From assembly GCF_900155535.1 (NCBI RefSeq), contig NZ_LT706965.1, forward strand, positions 84,299 to 148,298: 64,000 bases of DNA. Reading direction: 5' to 3'. A program made the position numbers and the translations under genes. The DNA comes from Corynebacterium urinipleomorphum. Lineage in GTDB: Bacteria > Actinomycetota > Actinomycetes > Mycobacteriales > Mycobacteriaceae. The notes under the pieces were generated by a model. The model was given only the letters and a program-made list of their open reading frames with translations, was not told where the DNA came from and did not search any database. Below are positions 37,155 through 45,386 of this stretch, piece after piece (positions within the stretch are counted from its first letter, which is position 1; the number at the start of each line of letters is the position of its first letter).

Positions 37155-38730
37155 TGAGTGAGCTGCGCCTTGTCCCCGCCGCGGCGGTGGTGTGGGCGGC
37201 TGCGATGGCGGTGATTCTGGCCGGGCCGCTCGTCGCGGCAGGCGCAATCGCAGCGGCTACGGTGGGATGTATTCTCTGGCGCCAGCCAGGCCAAGCGATT
37301 CTCAGTGGCGGTCTCGGCGCGTGCTCCGCAGCTATGGCATGGGCGCGGAGTGCCCTCGCTCAGGCGACCACCTTCGGCAGTACGCTCACCGGCACTGTCA
37401 GTGGGGCGCCGAAGCAGCTCGATTCCGGCGACTGGTTGGTCAACGTGAATGTGGGCGGTTACCCAGTGCCGGTTCCGGTGTTCACGAAAGAAATCCCGGA
37501 ACACATCGTTGCGGGAACGCTCGTCGAGGTCGCCGGCACCCCAAAGGAATCCACCCGACCCGGCATCGGCACCGTGACCTTCAACGGAAGCGTGGATGTC
37601 ATCGGCCCACCGACGGGATTTGCCGCTTTCGCCGCGGATGTCCGCGAGAAATTCGGTGCCGCCGTCGACGTGGCAGTGGGGGAGTACACGCAGGGGCTCA
37701 TCCCCGGAATGGTGATCGGGGATGTCTCGATGCAGTCCGCGGAGGAGAAGCAGGCGTACATCGATACGGGGCTCAGCCATTTGAGCGCCGTCAGTGGCGC
37801 TAACTGCATGTACGTGGCCTCGGCAGCGCTGCTGATTGCGCGGTTGTGCAAACTCGGTCTGCGCCCGCAGATCGCGGCGGCAGGGGTGGCTCTGCTCATC
37901 TACGCGGGGCTCGTCGGACCGGAACCGAGTGTGCTGCGCGCAACGGTCTCCGGACTCGTGGGCTTCACCGCCGTGGTGGCCTCCACCCGCGCGGAGCCGA
38001 TCCACGTGCTGTGCCTGTCCGTCATCGGTCTCGTCCTGGTGGATTCGGACTTGGCGGTCAACTACGCATTCGCCTTGTCCACTGCGGCGACAGCTGGAAT
38101 CGTAGCCGTCTCACCCTTGATCTATCGGGCGCTCGCACCACTGGGGTGGCCGGACATCGTCGGAAAGCAGTCTCTGTCGCTATCGCAGCGGATCTGGCCA
38201 CAGCGCCGATCATCGCGCTCATGGCAGGGAAAGTCTCGCTCGTCGCGGTCGCTGCCAATGTACTTGTCGGCCCCGTCGTCGGCGCAGTGACGGTGCTGGG
38301 CATGGCAGCGGCAATTCTCGCGCAGTTTCACCACAGCCTTGCGGCGCCGCTGCTCTGGGTTATCCAGCCGCTCGCGGCGTGGATTCGTTTCGTCGCCGAC
38401 ACCGGCGCGCACTTTCCGGCTAGCACCATCCAGGCCCGGCCGGCGACAGTCGCCGTCGTCTACGGCTGGATTCTCGCCGGTTTCATCGCGGAAAAACCCC
38501 GCATCACCATCGCAGCCGCCGCGGTGGTGGTCGGGGTGGCGATGACGGGGGAAAAATCAGTGGACGTCGATAAGCGGAATGCGTACGTCGTGGAACGGGA
38601 AGCTGACATTGGTCCGCTGCCGCCCGGCACGACGGTGGTGGTCGTACGCGAGGCGGTAAAGCATGACCGGCCGGTGGTCACCCAGGAGGGAATTCCGGTG
38701 ATCTATCCGTACAATGACCAGCATGATTAA
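37154..38730 (+). pseudogene. comEC: ComEC/Rec2-family DNA channel, interrupted by a frameshift near 38160
   Basis: The first frame (37154-38290) runs through the competence-domain motif GLSHLSAVSGANCMYVASA and several membrane helices to GWPDIV. The homologous continuation (KAVSVAIAADLATAPIIALMAGKVSLVAVAANVLVGP) lies in the -1 frame and runs to 38730. A single missing base near 38160-38161 explains this; restoring it gives one protein of about 525 residues. It lacks the C-terminal metallo-beta-lactamase domain, as I believe is usual in corynebacteria. A sequencing error is as likely as a true lesion, and no convincing slippery heptamer is present. Confidence 0.8.
38565..38574 (-). repeat. 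CTTATCGACG decamer
   Basis: In the tail of comEC, read as VDVDKR. Confidence 0.9.
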
Positions 38731-39649
38731 CCCGGTCCACTTCGTCGTCGGTGAGGATGAATTCCTCGCCGAGCGCGCAACTAACGCCATCATCGATGAA
38801 GCCGGACCCACTGCTGAGGTGACCACTCTGCGCGCCGGCGACGTCACGGCGTCGGAGCTCGCGCAGGCGACTAGCCCGTCGCTGTTCGCGGAGGAGCGCG
38901 TCGTGGTGGTCACCAACACGGAGCTCGCCGGCAAGGAACCCACCGAGCTGCTGCTGCAGGCGGCTGTGGACCCCGCGCCGGGCATGACCCTCGTCATCGC
39001 GCACAGCGGCAAGGGGCGCAACAAGTCGTACGTGCCCAAATTCCGCAAAGCGGCCGAGGTGCACGAGGTGAATCCCCCGAACCAGCGCGAGCGGCAGAGC
39101 TGGGTCACCGCGGAGTTCCGCCGCCACGGTGTGCGCCCCACTCCCGACGTGATTGGTGCTCTGCTCGAGTCGGTGGGCTCGGACCTGCGCGAGTTGGCGT
39201 CCGCGATCGAACAGCTCGTCGCCGACACCGACGGCGAGATCACCGTCGCCGGGGTGCGCGCCTACTACACCGGCGTGGCGGAGGTGTCCGGCTTCGACAT
39301 CGCGGACCAAGCAGTCGCAGGCCGGACGGACCGGGCCCTGGCCAGCACGCGTCGCGCACTGCAGCTGGGCATCAGCCCGGTCGCGATCGCCGCGGCTCTG
39401 GCCAACAAAGTCGGCGACATCGCGAAACTGTACCAGACCCGCGGCAACCCCGACCAGGTGGCGCGGACGGTGGGGATGCACCCGTTCGTCGCCAAGAAAA
39501 CGATGCAGGTCGCGCGCAACTGGTCCGGCAGCTCGGTCAGCGAGGCGGTGATCATCGTCGCGGAACTGGATGCCACCGTCAAAGGGCAGGGCGGGGACCC
39601 CGAATTCGCGGTCGAGGACGCTGTCCGGCGCATTGCGCAGCTCGCGTGA
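38714..39649 (+). CDS. holA: DNA polymerase III subunit delta
   Basis: 311 residues from the ATG at 38714, overlapping the comEC end; 38723 is a second choice. The clamp-loader subunit that opens the sliding clamp. NPVHFVVGEDEFLAERA opens the fold, RRHGVRPTPDVIGALLESVGSDLRELASAIEQL is the middle domain, and the C-terminal collar ends in AVEDAVRRIAQLA. comEA-comEC-holA is a common order in Gram-positive bacteria. Confidence 0.92.
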   Translation: MTSMINPVHFVVGEDEFLAERATNAIIDEAGPTAEVTTLRAGDVTASELAQATSPSLFAEERVVVVTNTELAGKEPTELLLQAAVDPAPGMTLVIAHSGKGRNKSYVPKFRKAAEVHEVNPPNQRERQSWVTAEFRRHGVRPTPDVIGALLESVGSDLRELASAIEQLVADTDGEITVAGVRAYYTGVAEVSGFDIADQAVAGRTDRALASTRRALQLGISPVAIAAALANKVGDIAKLYQTRGNPDQVARTVGMHPFVAKKTMQVARNWSGSSVSEAVIIVAELDATVKGQGGDPEFAVEDAVRRIAQLA

Positions 39650-39663
39650 TAGGGTGCGTCACC

Positions 39664-40047
39664 GTGACTGAGATTCCCGCAGACGTGCAAGAATTCGCCA
39701 CCCGCCTGTTCAACATGGCGCGTAAGGGTGACACGACGTTGTTGGACTACGTGGACCAGGGTGTCGCCGTGGACATGGCCAACCAGGACGGCAACACGTT
39801 CCTCATGCTCGCTGCGTACTCGGGCCACGTGGAGCTCGCCCAAGGGCTCATTGCGCGCGGCGCGGACGTGAACAAGCTCAACGACCGCGGGCAATCTCCA
39901 CTCGCCGGTGTCGTGTTCAAAAAAGAGGACGCGCTTATCGACGTCCTCCTGAACGCCGGCGCCGACCCCACCTCCGGAACCCCCGACGCTATCTCCACGG
40001 CGAAAATGTTTGAGCGCGACGACCTCGTGGAGAAGATGAGCAAGTGA
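39664..40047 (+). CDS. Small ankyrin-repeat protein
   Basis: 127 residues from a GTG at 39664. Three ankyrin repeats fill most of it: DGNTFLMLAAYSGHVELAQGLIARGADVNKL, then DRGQSPLAGVVFKKEDALIDVLLNAGADP, and a partial one before and after. It is probably cytoplasmic and protein-binding. The next start overlaps its stop (GTGA), tying it to the LysE-like exporter. Confidence 0.85.
   Translation: MTEIPADVQEFATRLFNMARKGDTTLLDYVDQGVAVDMANQDGNTFLMLAAYSGHVELAQGLIARGADVNKLNDRGQSPLAGVVFKKEDALIDVLLNAGADPTSGTPDAISTAKMFERDDLVEKMSK
39934..39943 (+). repeat. CTTATCGACG decamer
   Basis: In the ankyrin gene, read as ALIDV. Confidence 0.9.
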
Positions 40048-40691
40048 ATCCCGCGGACCTCGCGGCGATCGTTCTACTGAATCTGGCAGGTGCGGCCACG
40101 CCGGGGCCCGATATTGTCCTGCTCACACGCCTAGCCACCCGTTCGCGCAAGCACGCCATCGCGGCGACGCTGGGGATCTACGTCGGGGCGTTCTTCTGGA
40201 TCACGCTGACCGTGGTGGGTGCCGCGGCACTGCTCAACGCATTCCCGTGGCTGCTGGAGCTCATCCAGGTGGCGGGCGGCGCCTGGATCATGTTCATGGG
40301 GTACACCACTGCCCGCCAGGGGTGGAAAGACCGCGAGAACCCGCCCGTGGATATGGATGAGGCGGAAGAAAGACTGGGCACGACCCGCGACAGCTTCTTC
40401 AAGGGTCTGACCACGAACTTGTCCAACCCCAAGATCGTGCTGTTCCTCGCCGCATTGGTCGCCCCGCTGTTGCCGCCTAGCCCAAGCATCGGTACCGCGG
40501 CGATTGTGATCTTCGCGCTGTGGTTCACCGCGTTCTTGCTGTTCATCGGATTCAGCATGGTGGTGTCCACAGAGCGCGTGCGCCGCAAACTTTTCAGCGC
40601 CGGACCCTACATCGATCTCGGCGCTGGGGCGTTCTTCCTCGTTGCGGGAACGTTCCTGATCGTCCGCGGCATCGTGGGACTCGGCGCTTAG
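40044..40691 (+). CDS. LysE/RhtB family amino-acid exporter
   Basis: 215 residues, GTG start overlapping the ankyrin gene. Six hydrophobic segments with the family motif NLAGAATPGPDIVLLTRLATRSRKHAIAATLGI at the N-terminus and FFKGLTTNLSNPKIVLFLAALVAPLL in the middle. It is likely to export a small amino acid or homoserine-type compound; the substrate is unknown. A pair of 12-base repeats starts at its stop codon. Confidence 0.88.
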   Translation: MNPADLAAIVLLNLAGAATPGPDIVLLTRLATRSRKHAIAATLGIYVGAFFWITLTVVGAAALLNAFPWLLELIQVAGGAWIMFMGYTTARQGWKDRENPPVDMDEAEERLGTTRDSFFKGLTTNLSNPKIVLFLAALVAPLLPPSPSIGTAAIVIFALWFTAFLLFIGFSMVVSTERVRRKLFSAGPYIDLGAGAFFLVAGTFLIVRGIVGLGA

Positions 40692-40712
40692 ACCAGTTCC
40701 TAGACCAGCTCC
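40689..40712. repeat. Tandem 12-base repeat at the convergent gene ends
   Basis: TAGACCAGTTCC and TAGACCAGCTCC lie head to tail, followed by a decayed third unit TAGCCCAGG. The first TAG is the LysE stop region and the CTA at 40712 is the stop of the opposing esterase. Confidence 0.6.
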
Positions 40713-41596
40713 TAGCCCAGGAAAAACCGGACGACCTGGTCGGTCGCGCCGGGGAACCACGTGTGCCCGCCACCGGCGACTTTGCGCAACTCTGTGCGCG
40801 CTGCGCATCCGGCCGGCACAGAGACCGTCGTGTTTCCAGCCTGGTGGGTGCCCACCTTGTTCATGTTGCACCCGTTGCGGCGGCCGAAATCGTTGAAAAC
40901 CGCCGGCACTGAACGATACGGTGCGCCGTGGCGGACGCCGCCGCTGTAGGAAACGGTGTTGTCGTTGTCGGCGTGCATGATCAACGTGGCTACCTTGCCC
41001 GGGGCGCAGTTGCTCACAGTCGGGTTGTAGTAGGCTCCCGCAACGCTGGCGATTCCCGCGACTAGGTCCGGGGCGTGGCAGCTTAGAGCTGCCGCCATGC
41101 CGCCGCCGTTGGAGAGGCCCGCGGCGTAAATGCGCTTGCGGTCGATTTTGTGGAACACCCCAACCTTGTCCAGCACCGCACGAATATAACGGATGTCGGA
41201 CTGCATAGATGTCTTGGCGTAAGGTGCCCCACCCCAAGCGTTGGCTATGCCTTGGGGGTAGATCACGATCGCCCGGTCGCCGGCGGCGCGCTCAAGTTGC
41301 TCGTAGGAGCGCGCCCGGGCCGCATCGTGCTGCCAGCCGCCGAACCCGAGAATGACCGGGTAGGCGCGCGCAGGATTGTAATTGCGCGGCAAGACCAAGG
41401 TATAGGGCCGGTTTTGCCCGCCGACAAAGACGGTTTGCGAACCGGAACCAACCATGCTTGAGCCAAAGGACGACAGGTCGGAAAAGCTAGAGAGGCTAGA
41501 TGCGGCAGCTTCAGCTGGGGCGGCCGACATAGAGAGGGAGGCGGCGATCATCGCGGCACATACACCCCTGCGGAGTTTGAGCATGAGGGGGATCAT
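40712..41596 (-). CDS. Secreted PHB-depolymerase/feruloyl-esterase-like hydrolase
   Basis: 294 residues from 41596; starts at 41635, 41620 and 41584 are possible and no ribosome site decides. A signal peptide (LRRGVCAAMIAASLSMSAAPAEAA) leads to a LpqC/Fes-type esterase: PYTLVLPRNYNPARAYPVILGFGGWQHDA, nucleophile in AAGLSNGGGMAA, acid in MHADNDNTVSY and His in GGGHTWFPG. Such enzymes cut polyester or ester-linked side chains outside the cell; the substrate is not known. Confidence 0.85.
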   Translation of the reverse strand: MIPLMLKLRRGVCAAMIAASLSMSAAPAEAAASSLSSFSDLSSFGSSMVGSGSQTVFVGGQNRPYTLVLPRNYNPARAYPVILGFGGWQHDAARARSYEQLERAAGDRAIVIYPQGIANAWGGAPYAKTSMQSDIRYIRAVLDKVGVFHKIDRKRIYAAGLSNGGGMAAALSCHAPDLVAGIASVAGAYYNPTVSNCAPGKVATLIMHADNDNTVSYSGGVRHGAPYRSVPAVFNDFGRRNGCNMNKVGTHQAGNTTVSVPAGCAARTELRKVAGGGHTWFPGATDQVVRFFLG

Positions 41597-41635
41597 ACGG
41601 TGATGGTGGGAGGATGTCATCTCGGCCCGCCCCAT

Positions 41636-41673
41636 GAAAAATTCCCCGCCACCGTGACGGTGAACGGGGAATG
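41636..41673 (-). terminator. Terminator after rpsT
   Basis: ATTCCCCG and CGGGGAAT close a stem with an inner ACCGT/ACGGT. On the minus strand it is followed by TTTTT. Confidence 0.85.
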
Positions 41674-41687
41674 GCGACCAGCGGAAA

Positions 41688-41951
41688 CTAGCCCAGCTTG
41701 TTCAGTGCACGGGCCATGTTGGACTTCTTGTTGGCCGCATTGTTGCGGTGGAAGACACCCTTGGTCACTGCTTTGTCCAGCTTGCGGGACGCGACGCGCA
41801 GCTGTGCTTCGGCGGCGGTCTTGTCGCCGGACTCGACGATCTCGTTGAACTTGCGGATCTCGGTGCGGACTGCGGAGCGGATGCCCTTGTTGCGTACGCG
41901 GCGCTTCTCGTTGGTCAGGACGCGCTTCTGCTGCTGCTTGATGTTAGCCAT
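41688..41951 (-). CDS. rpsT: 30S ribosomal protein S20
   Basis: 87 residues, family length. MANIKQQQKRVLTNEKRRVRNKGIRSAVRT opens the basic helical protein and HRNNAANKKSNMARALNKLG ends it. AGAGG precedes the ATG. The 213 bases upstream (41952-42164) carry a duplicated TTGAAACTC and presumably the promoter; nothing else is evident there. rpsT faces away from holA and lepA, as in related genomes. Confidence 0.96.
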   Translation of the reverse strand: MANIKQQQKRVLTNEKRRVRNKGIRSAVRTEIRKFNEIVESGDKTAAEAQLRVASRKLDKAVTKGVFHRNNAANKKSNMARALNKLG

Positions 41952-42164
41952 GAGGTACCTCTTGAAACTCGTGTTGAAACTCTTGTGCCGATATTCGGCT
42001 GATGAACGTGCATTCAGCGACCTAGCCTGAACAGGGAGTGCAGCGCCGCAGCTTGTAGGACCGCGGACCCAAGGTCCTGCCCGCGGTGTACGGTGCCCCA
42101 AGTATTCAGCTGGTGCGAATAACGTTCATACCCTAGCAGCCGCCCCGGTCTGCCCAAAATCGCG

Positions 42165-42659
42165 TCAGCTCCAATTGAAGTGCTTGCGCAGGTGATCTGC
42201 GATGTGCTCGAAACGGCGGGCGGGGAAGAGCGCGCCGCGGCGGCGAAGGTCGGTTTCGGGGATGAAGAGAGTCTTGTCCAGCCGGACCCAACAGGGGTCC
42301 CCCGTGGGTTTCCATTCCCCACTGCCGATGGGGAGCCAGTCGGAATCGTCGGCATGGTCCTCATTCGCAGAGATGAGCAGCCCGAGGACATCGTGCCTAT
42401 CTCTGCCAACGACCAGCATGGAACGTTCCTTGAATGGTGAGGTGGGCACATTGAACCAGACCACTTCACCCGGCTCAGCCTGGCCGTCCATGTCGGGGGC
42501 GTAGAAAATGCTGCGTGAGATCTCGCCGGTGGGAACGACTCGGGTGCGGGCGGCGCGGCGGCGCTCGCTGGTGGGGGAGTTGCCCATGCGCTCGTTGAGG
42601 ATCTTCAGCCCTTGGTCCAGCGCCGTCGGCTTCGGGGTAAGGCGCCGCTTGAACTTCAT
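42165..42659 (-). CDS. PemK/MazF-like protein without visible antitoxin
   Basis: 164 residues from the ATG at 42659. After about 55 basic residues, EPGEVVWFNVPTSPFKERSMLVVGRDRHDVLGLLISANEDH resembles the PemK/MazF endoribonuclease barrel, and DPCWVRLDKTLFIPETDLRRRGALFPARRFEHIADHL its C-terminal part. Corynebacterial relatives are labelled type II toxin. The long N-terminal extension and the absence of a short antitoxin gene next to it argue for a chromosomal, perhaps non-toxic role. Confidence 0.7.
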   Translation of the reverse strand: MKFKRRLTPKPTALDQGLKILNERMGNSPTSERRRAARTRVVPTGEISRSIFYAPDMDGQAEPGEVVWFNVPTSPFKERSMLVVGRDRHDVLGLLISANEDHADDSDWLPIGSGEWKPTGDPCWVRLDKTLFIPETDLRRRGALFPARRFEHIADHLRKHFNWS

Positions 42660-42733
42660 CGTGACCGTCCGCAGTAGAGAAGGGGTGTGGGAATTTAAGG
42701 GTAGTGGGTTCAAGGGGGCGTCGACAAGCGTTT

Positions 42734-43432
42734 TTAAAGGTCTAAGCGATCGATGCTGGACCGTAAATCGGTCAGCGCTTTGGGCTCGCCTGTGTTGCGG
42801 GCGAGGCGGGTTTGGGCGAGAGCTTGCTGGGTGAGTGCGCGCCAGTGCTCCGAGCTGAGCGGCAAGTTATTTGCCTGGCAGTAGTTGTACATGCCGATGC
42901 ATTGGTCCAGCACGTCGTTCTCCTCGGCCGTCATCGTCAGACGGTCGGCGATGAAGACGGGCAGCGCGGCCGCGGGCTCCCCGCCGAATTTCTGGACGAG
43001 TTGCTGGTGCGCGGTGACCGGAATCGATTCTGCCGAGCGGTGGCCCAGAAACTGCACGAAGGAGATGACTCGAAAGCAGAAGGCGAAGAGGCCGAGCAAG
43101 ACACCTGAAAAGATGGCTGGTGCCTCAATCGACGTTCCAGCGGGCACGACGATGAGGAGGACCGCCGCGAGGGTCATCAGGACCGATATTCCGACGCGTC
43201 GTAGCGCCGCTGTGGATTTCTTCGTGGCGGGTGGATCCGGGGTGAGGGGCTCTAAGAATTGCGTGAATTCGTCGTAGGTGCGGAACGTGTGCGCGTTCGT
43301 GCCGTCGATGAGCTGGTTGAGGTTTTGCGGCAGGACGAAGCGACTGAAGTCTTTGGGGAACAGCTCCACGGCGGCGTTCCACTCGCGGCGCATGGGTTGC
43401 GCGCCGAGCCACGGGCTGGGGTGGTCTGTCAT
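42734..43432 (-). CDS. Membrane protein of unknown function
   Basis: 232 residues. A soluble N-terminal part ([34 protein letters not shown]) is followed by two adjacent helices ([20 protein letters not shown] and [24 protein letters not shown]) and a soluble C-terminal helical domain ([34 protein letters not shown]). I recognise no family. It lies upstream of the PemK-like gene in the same direction, 74 bases apart, and is divergent from lepA. Confidence 0.75.
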   Translation of the reverse strand: MTDHPSPWLGAQPMRREWNAAVELFPKDFSRFVLPQNLNQLIDGTNAHTFRTYDEFTQFLEPLTPDPPATKKSTAALRRVGISVLMTLAAVLLIVVPAGTSIEAPAIFSGVLLGLFAFCFRVISFVQFLGHRSAESIPVTAHQQLVQKFGGEPAAALPVFIADRLTMTAEENDVLDQCIGMYNYCQANNLPLSSEHWRALTQQALAQTRLARNTGEPKALTDLRSSIDRLDL

Positions 43433-43461
43433 CGCGGTTCCTCCTTTATGCCGCTCACCTT

Positions 43462-43490
43462 ACCCCGCGGCGGCGATTGCCCCGCGGGGT
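43462..43490. promoter_or_regulatory. Palindrome in the lepA divergent promoter region
   Basis: ACCCCGCGG (43462-43470) and CCGCGGGGT (43482-43490) form perfect 9-base arms around an 11-base centre. No T-run follows. It sits midway between the divergent starts, so an operator is more likely than a terminator. Confidence 0.45.
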
Positions 43491-43535
43491 TGGGCTCACG
43501 GTATGGTGACCTTAGTTTTTTCAGGAGGGATGGCG

Positions 43536-45386
43536 ATGGCGAAGACCAGCACCAATTTCGCGTTGACGACGTTCACGGATCCGGCGCAGATCCGCAATTT
43601 CTGCATCATCGCGCACATCGATCACGGCAAGTCGACGCTTGCGGACCGCATCCTCCAGTTGTCCAACGTGGTCGAGGCGCGCGACATGCGCGACCAGTAC
43701 CTAGACAACATGGATATTGAGCGCGAGCGCGGCATCACAATCAAGGCGCAGAACGTGCGCCTGCCGTGGACGACGGCGGACGGGCAGCAGACGATCCTCC
43801 AGATGATCGACACCCCGGGCCACGTGGACTTCTCGTACGAGGTGTCGCGTTCGCTCGACGCGTGCGAAGGAGCAATCCTGCTTGTCGACGCAGCTCAAGG
43901 CATCGAAGCCCAAACCCTGGCCAACCTGTACATGGCCATGGAGAACGACCTTGAGATCATTCCGGTGCTGAACAAGATCGACCTGCCCGCGGCGGATCCG
44001 GACAAGTACGCCGGCGAGATCGCCCACATCATCGGCTGCGAGCCGGAGGACGTGCTGCGCGTGTCCGGAAAGACCGGCGAGGGCGTACCCGAGCTGTTGG
44101 ACAAGGTCGTCGAGCTCGTCCCGCCACCGAAGCCTCTCGCCGCGGAAGGTGCCGACGCTCCGGCCCGCGCTTTGGTCTTCGACTCGGTGTACGACACGTT
44201 CCGCGGCGTGGTCACCTACATCCGCATGATCGACGGCAAGCTCGAGTCAGGCCAGAAGGTGACCATGATGAACACGGGCGTCACCCACGACATCCTCGAG
44301 ATCGGCATTGTCTCCCCGACGATGCAGAAGGCAAAAGGTCTCGGCCCGGGCGAGGTCGGCTACCTGATCACTGGCGTGAAGGACGTCCGCGAGACCCGCG
44401 TCGGCGACACCGTCACGTGGGCGTCCAAGGGTGCTTCGGAGCCGCTCGACGGCTTCGAGGACGTCAAGCCGATGGTCTATTCGGGCTTGTTCCCCGTCTC
44501 GCAGGAGGACTTCCCGGCGTTGCGCGAGAGCTTGGAAAAGCTTCAGCTTAACGACGCCTCTTTGACCTGGGAGCCCGAGACCTCCGTCGCCCTCGGCTTC
44601 GGTTTCCGCTGCGGCTTCCTGGGGCTGCTGCACATGGAGATCACCCGCGACCGTCTGGAGCGCGAATTCGACCTGGACCTCATCTCCACCGCACCGTCCG
44701 TCACCTACCGTGTCGTGGCGGAGGACGGGACCGAGTCCCTGGTGCACAACCCGTCCGACTGGCCCGGCGGAAAGCTACAGGAAGTCTACGAGCCGGTGGT
44801 GAACATGACGTTGATCGTGCCCCAGGAATTCGTGGGCACCACGATGGAGCTGTGCCAGTCCAAGCGCGGCCAGATGAAGAATATGGAGTACCTCTCCGAG
44901 GAGCGCGTGGAGTTGCGCTACATCATGCCGCTCGGCGAGATCATCTTCGACTTCTTTGACATGCTCAAATCCCGCACGAAGGGCTACGCCTCCCTCAACT
45001 ACGAGGAGGCGGGCGAGCAGGAAGCAGACCTGGTCAAGGTGGACATCCTGCTGCAGGGCGAGCCGGTCGACGCATTCTCCGCCATCGTCCACCGCGATTC
45101 CGCCCAGTGGTACGGCAACAAGATGACCAAGAAGCTCAAGGAGCTCATCCCGCGCCAGCAGTTCGAGGTGCCTGTCCAGGCCGCCATCGGCTCCAAGATC
45201 ATCGCCCGCGAGAATATCCGCGCGCTGCGCAAGGACGTCTTGTCCAAGTGCTACGGCGGCGACATTTCCCGTAAGCGCAAGCTCCTGGAGAAGCAGAAGG
45301 CCGGTAAGAAGCGCATGAAGTCCATCGGTTCCGTCACGGTGCCGCAGGAGGCATTCGTCGCGGCGCTGTCCACCGACGAAGAATAG
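43536..45386 (+). CDS. lepA: Elongation factor 4 (LepA)
   Basis: 616 residues from the ATG at 43536, chosen because AGGAGG ends eight bases before it; the ATG at 43530 is too close. Translational GTPase active under stress. G1 is AHIDHGKST (26-34), with [21 protein letters not shown] and NKIDLP; the LepA-specific C-terminal domain contains [24 protein letters not shown] and ends in [16 protein letters not shown]. It abuts the convergent BCCT gene with no gap and no terminator. Confidence 0.96.
   Translation: MAKTSTNFALTTFTDPAQIRNFCIIAHIDHGKSTLADRILQLSNVVEARDMRDQYLDNMDIERERGITIKAQNVRLPWTTADGQQTILQMIDTPGHVDFSYEVSRSLDACEGAILLVDAAQGIEAQTLANLYMAMENDLEIIPVLNKIDLPAADPDKYAGEIAHIIGCEPEDVLRVSGKTGEGVPELLDKVVELVPPPKPLAAEGADAPARALVFDSVYDTFRGVVTYIRMIDGKLESGQKVTMMNTGVTHDILEIGIVSPTMQKAKGLGPGEVGYLITGVKDVRETRVGDTVTWASKGASEPLDGFEDVKPMVYSGLFPVSQEDFPALRESLEKLQLNDASLTWEPETSVALGFGFRCGFLGLLHMEITRDRLEREFDLDLISTAPSVTYRVVAEDGTESLVHNPSDWPGGKLQEVYEPVVNMTLIVPQEFVGTTMELCQSKRGQMKNMEYLSEERVELRYIMPLGEIIFDFFDMLKSRTKGYASLNYEEAGEQEADLVKVDILLQGEPVDAFSAIVHRDSAQWYGNKMTKKLKELIPRQQFEVPVQAAIGSKIIARENIRALRKDVLSKCYGGDISRKRKLLEKQKAGKKRMKSIGSVTVPQEAFVAALSTDEE

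Noticed and set aside
38153..38168. Programmed -1 frameshift in comEC
   Set aside because: The local sequence GTCGGAAAGCAG lacks a good X-XXY-YYZ heptamer and I see no strong downstream pseudoknot; a lesion or read error is simpler.
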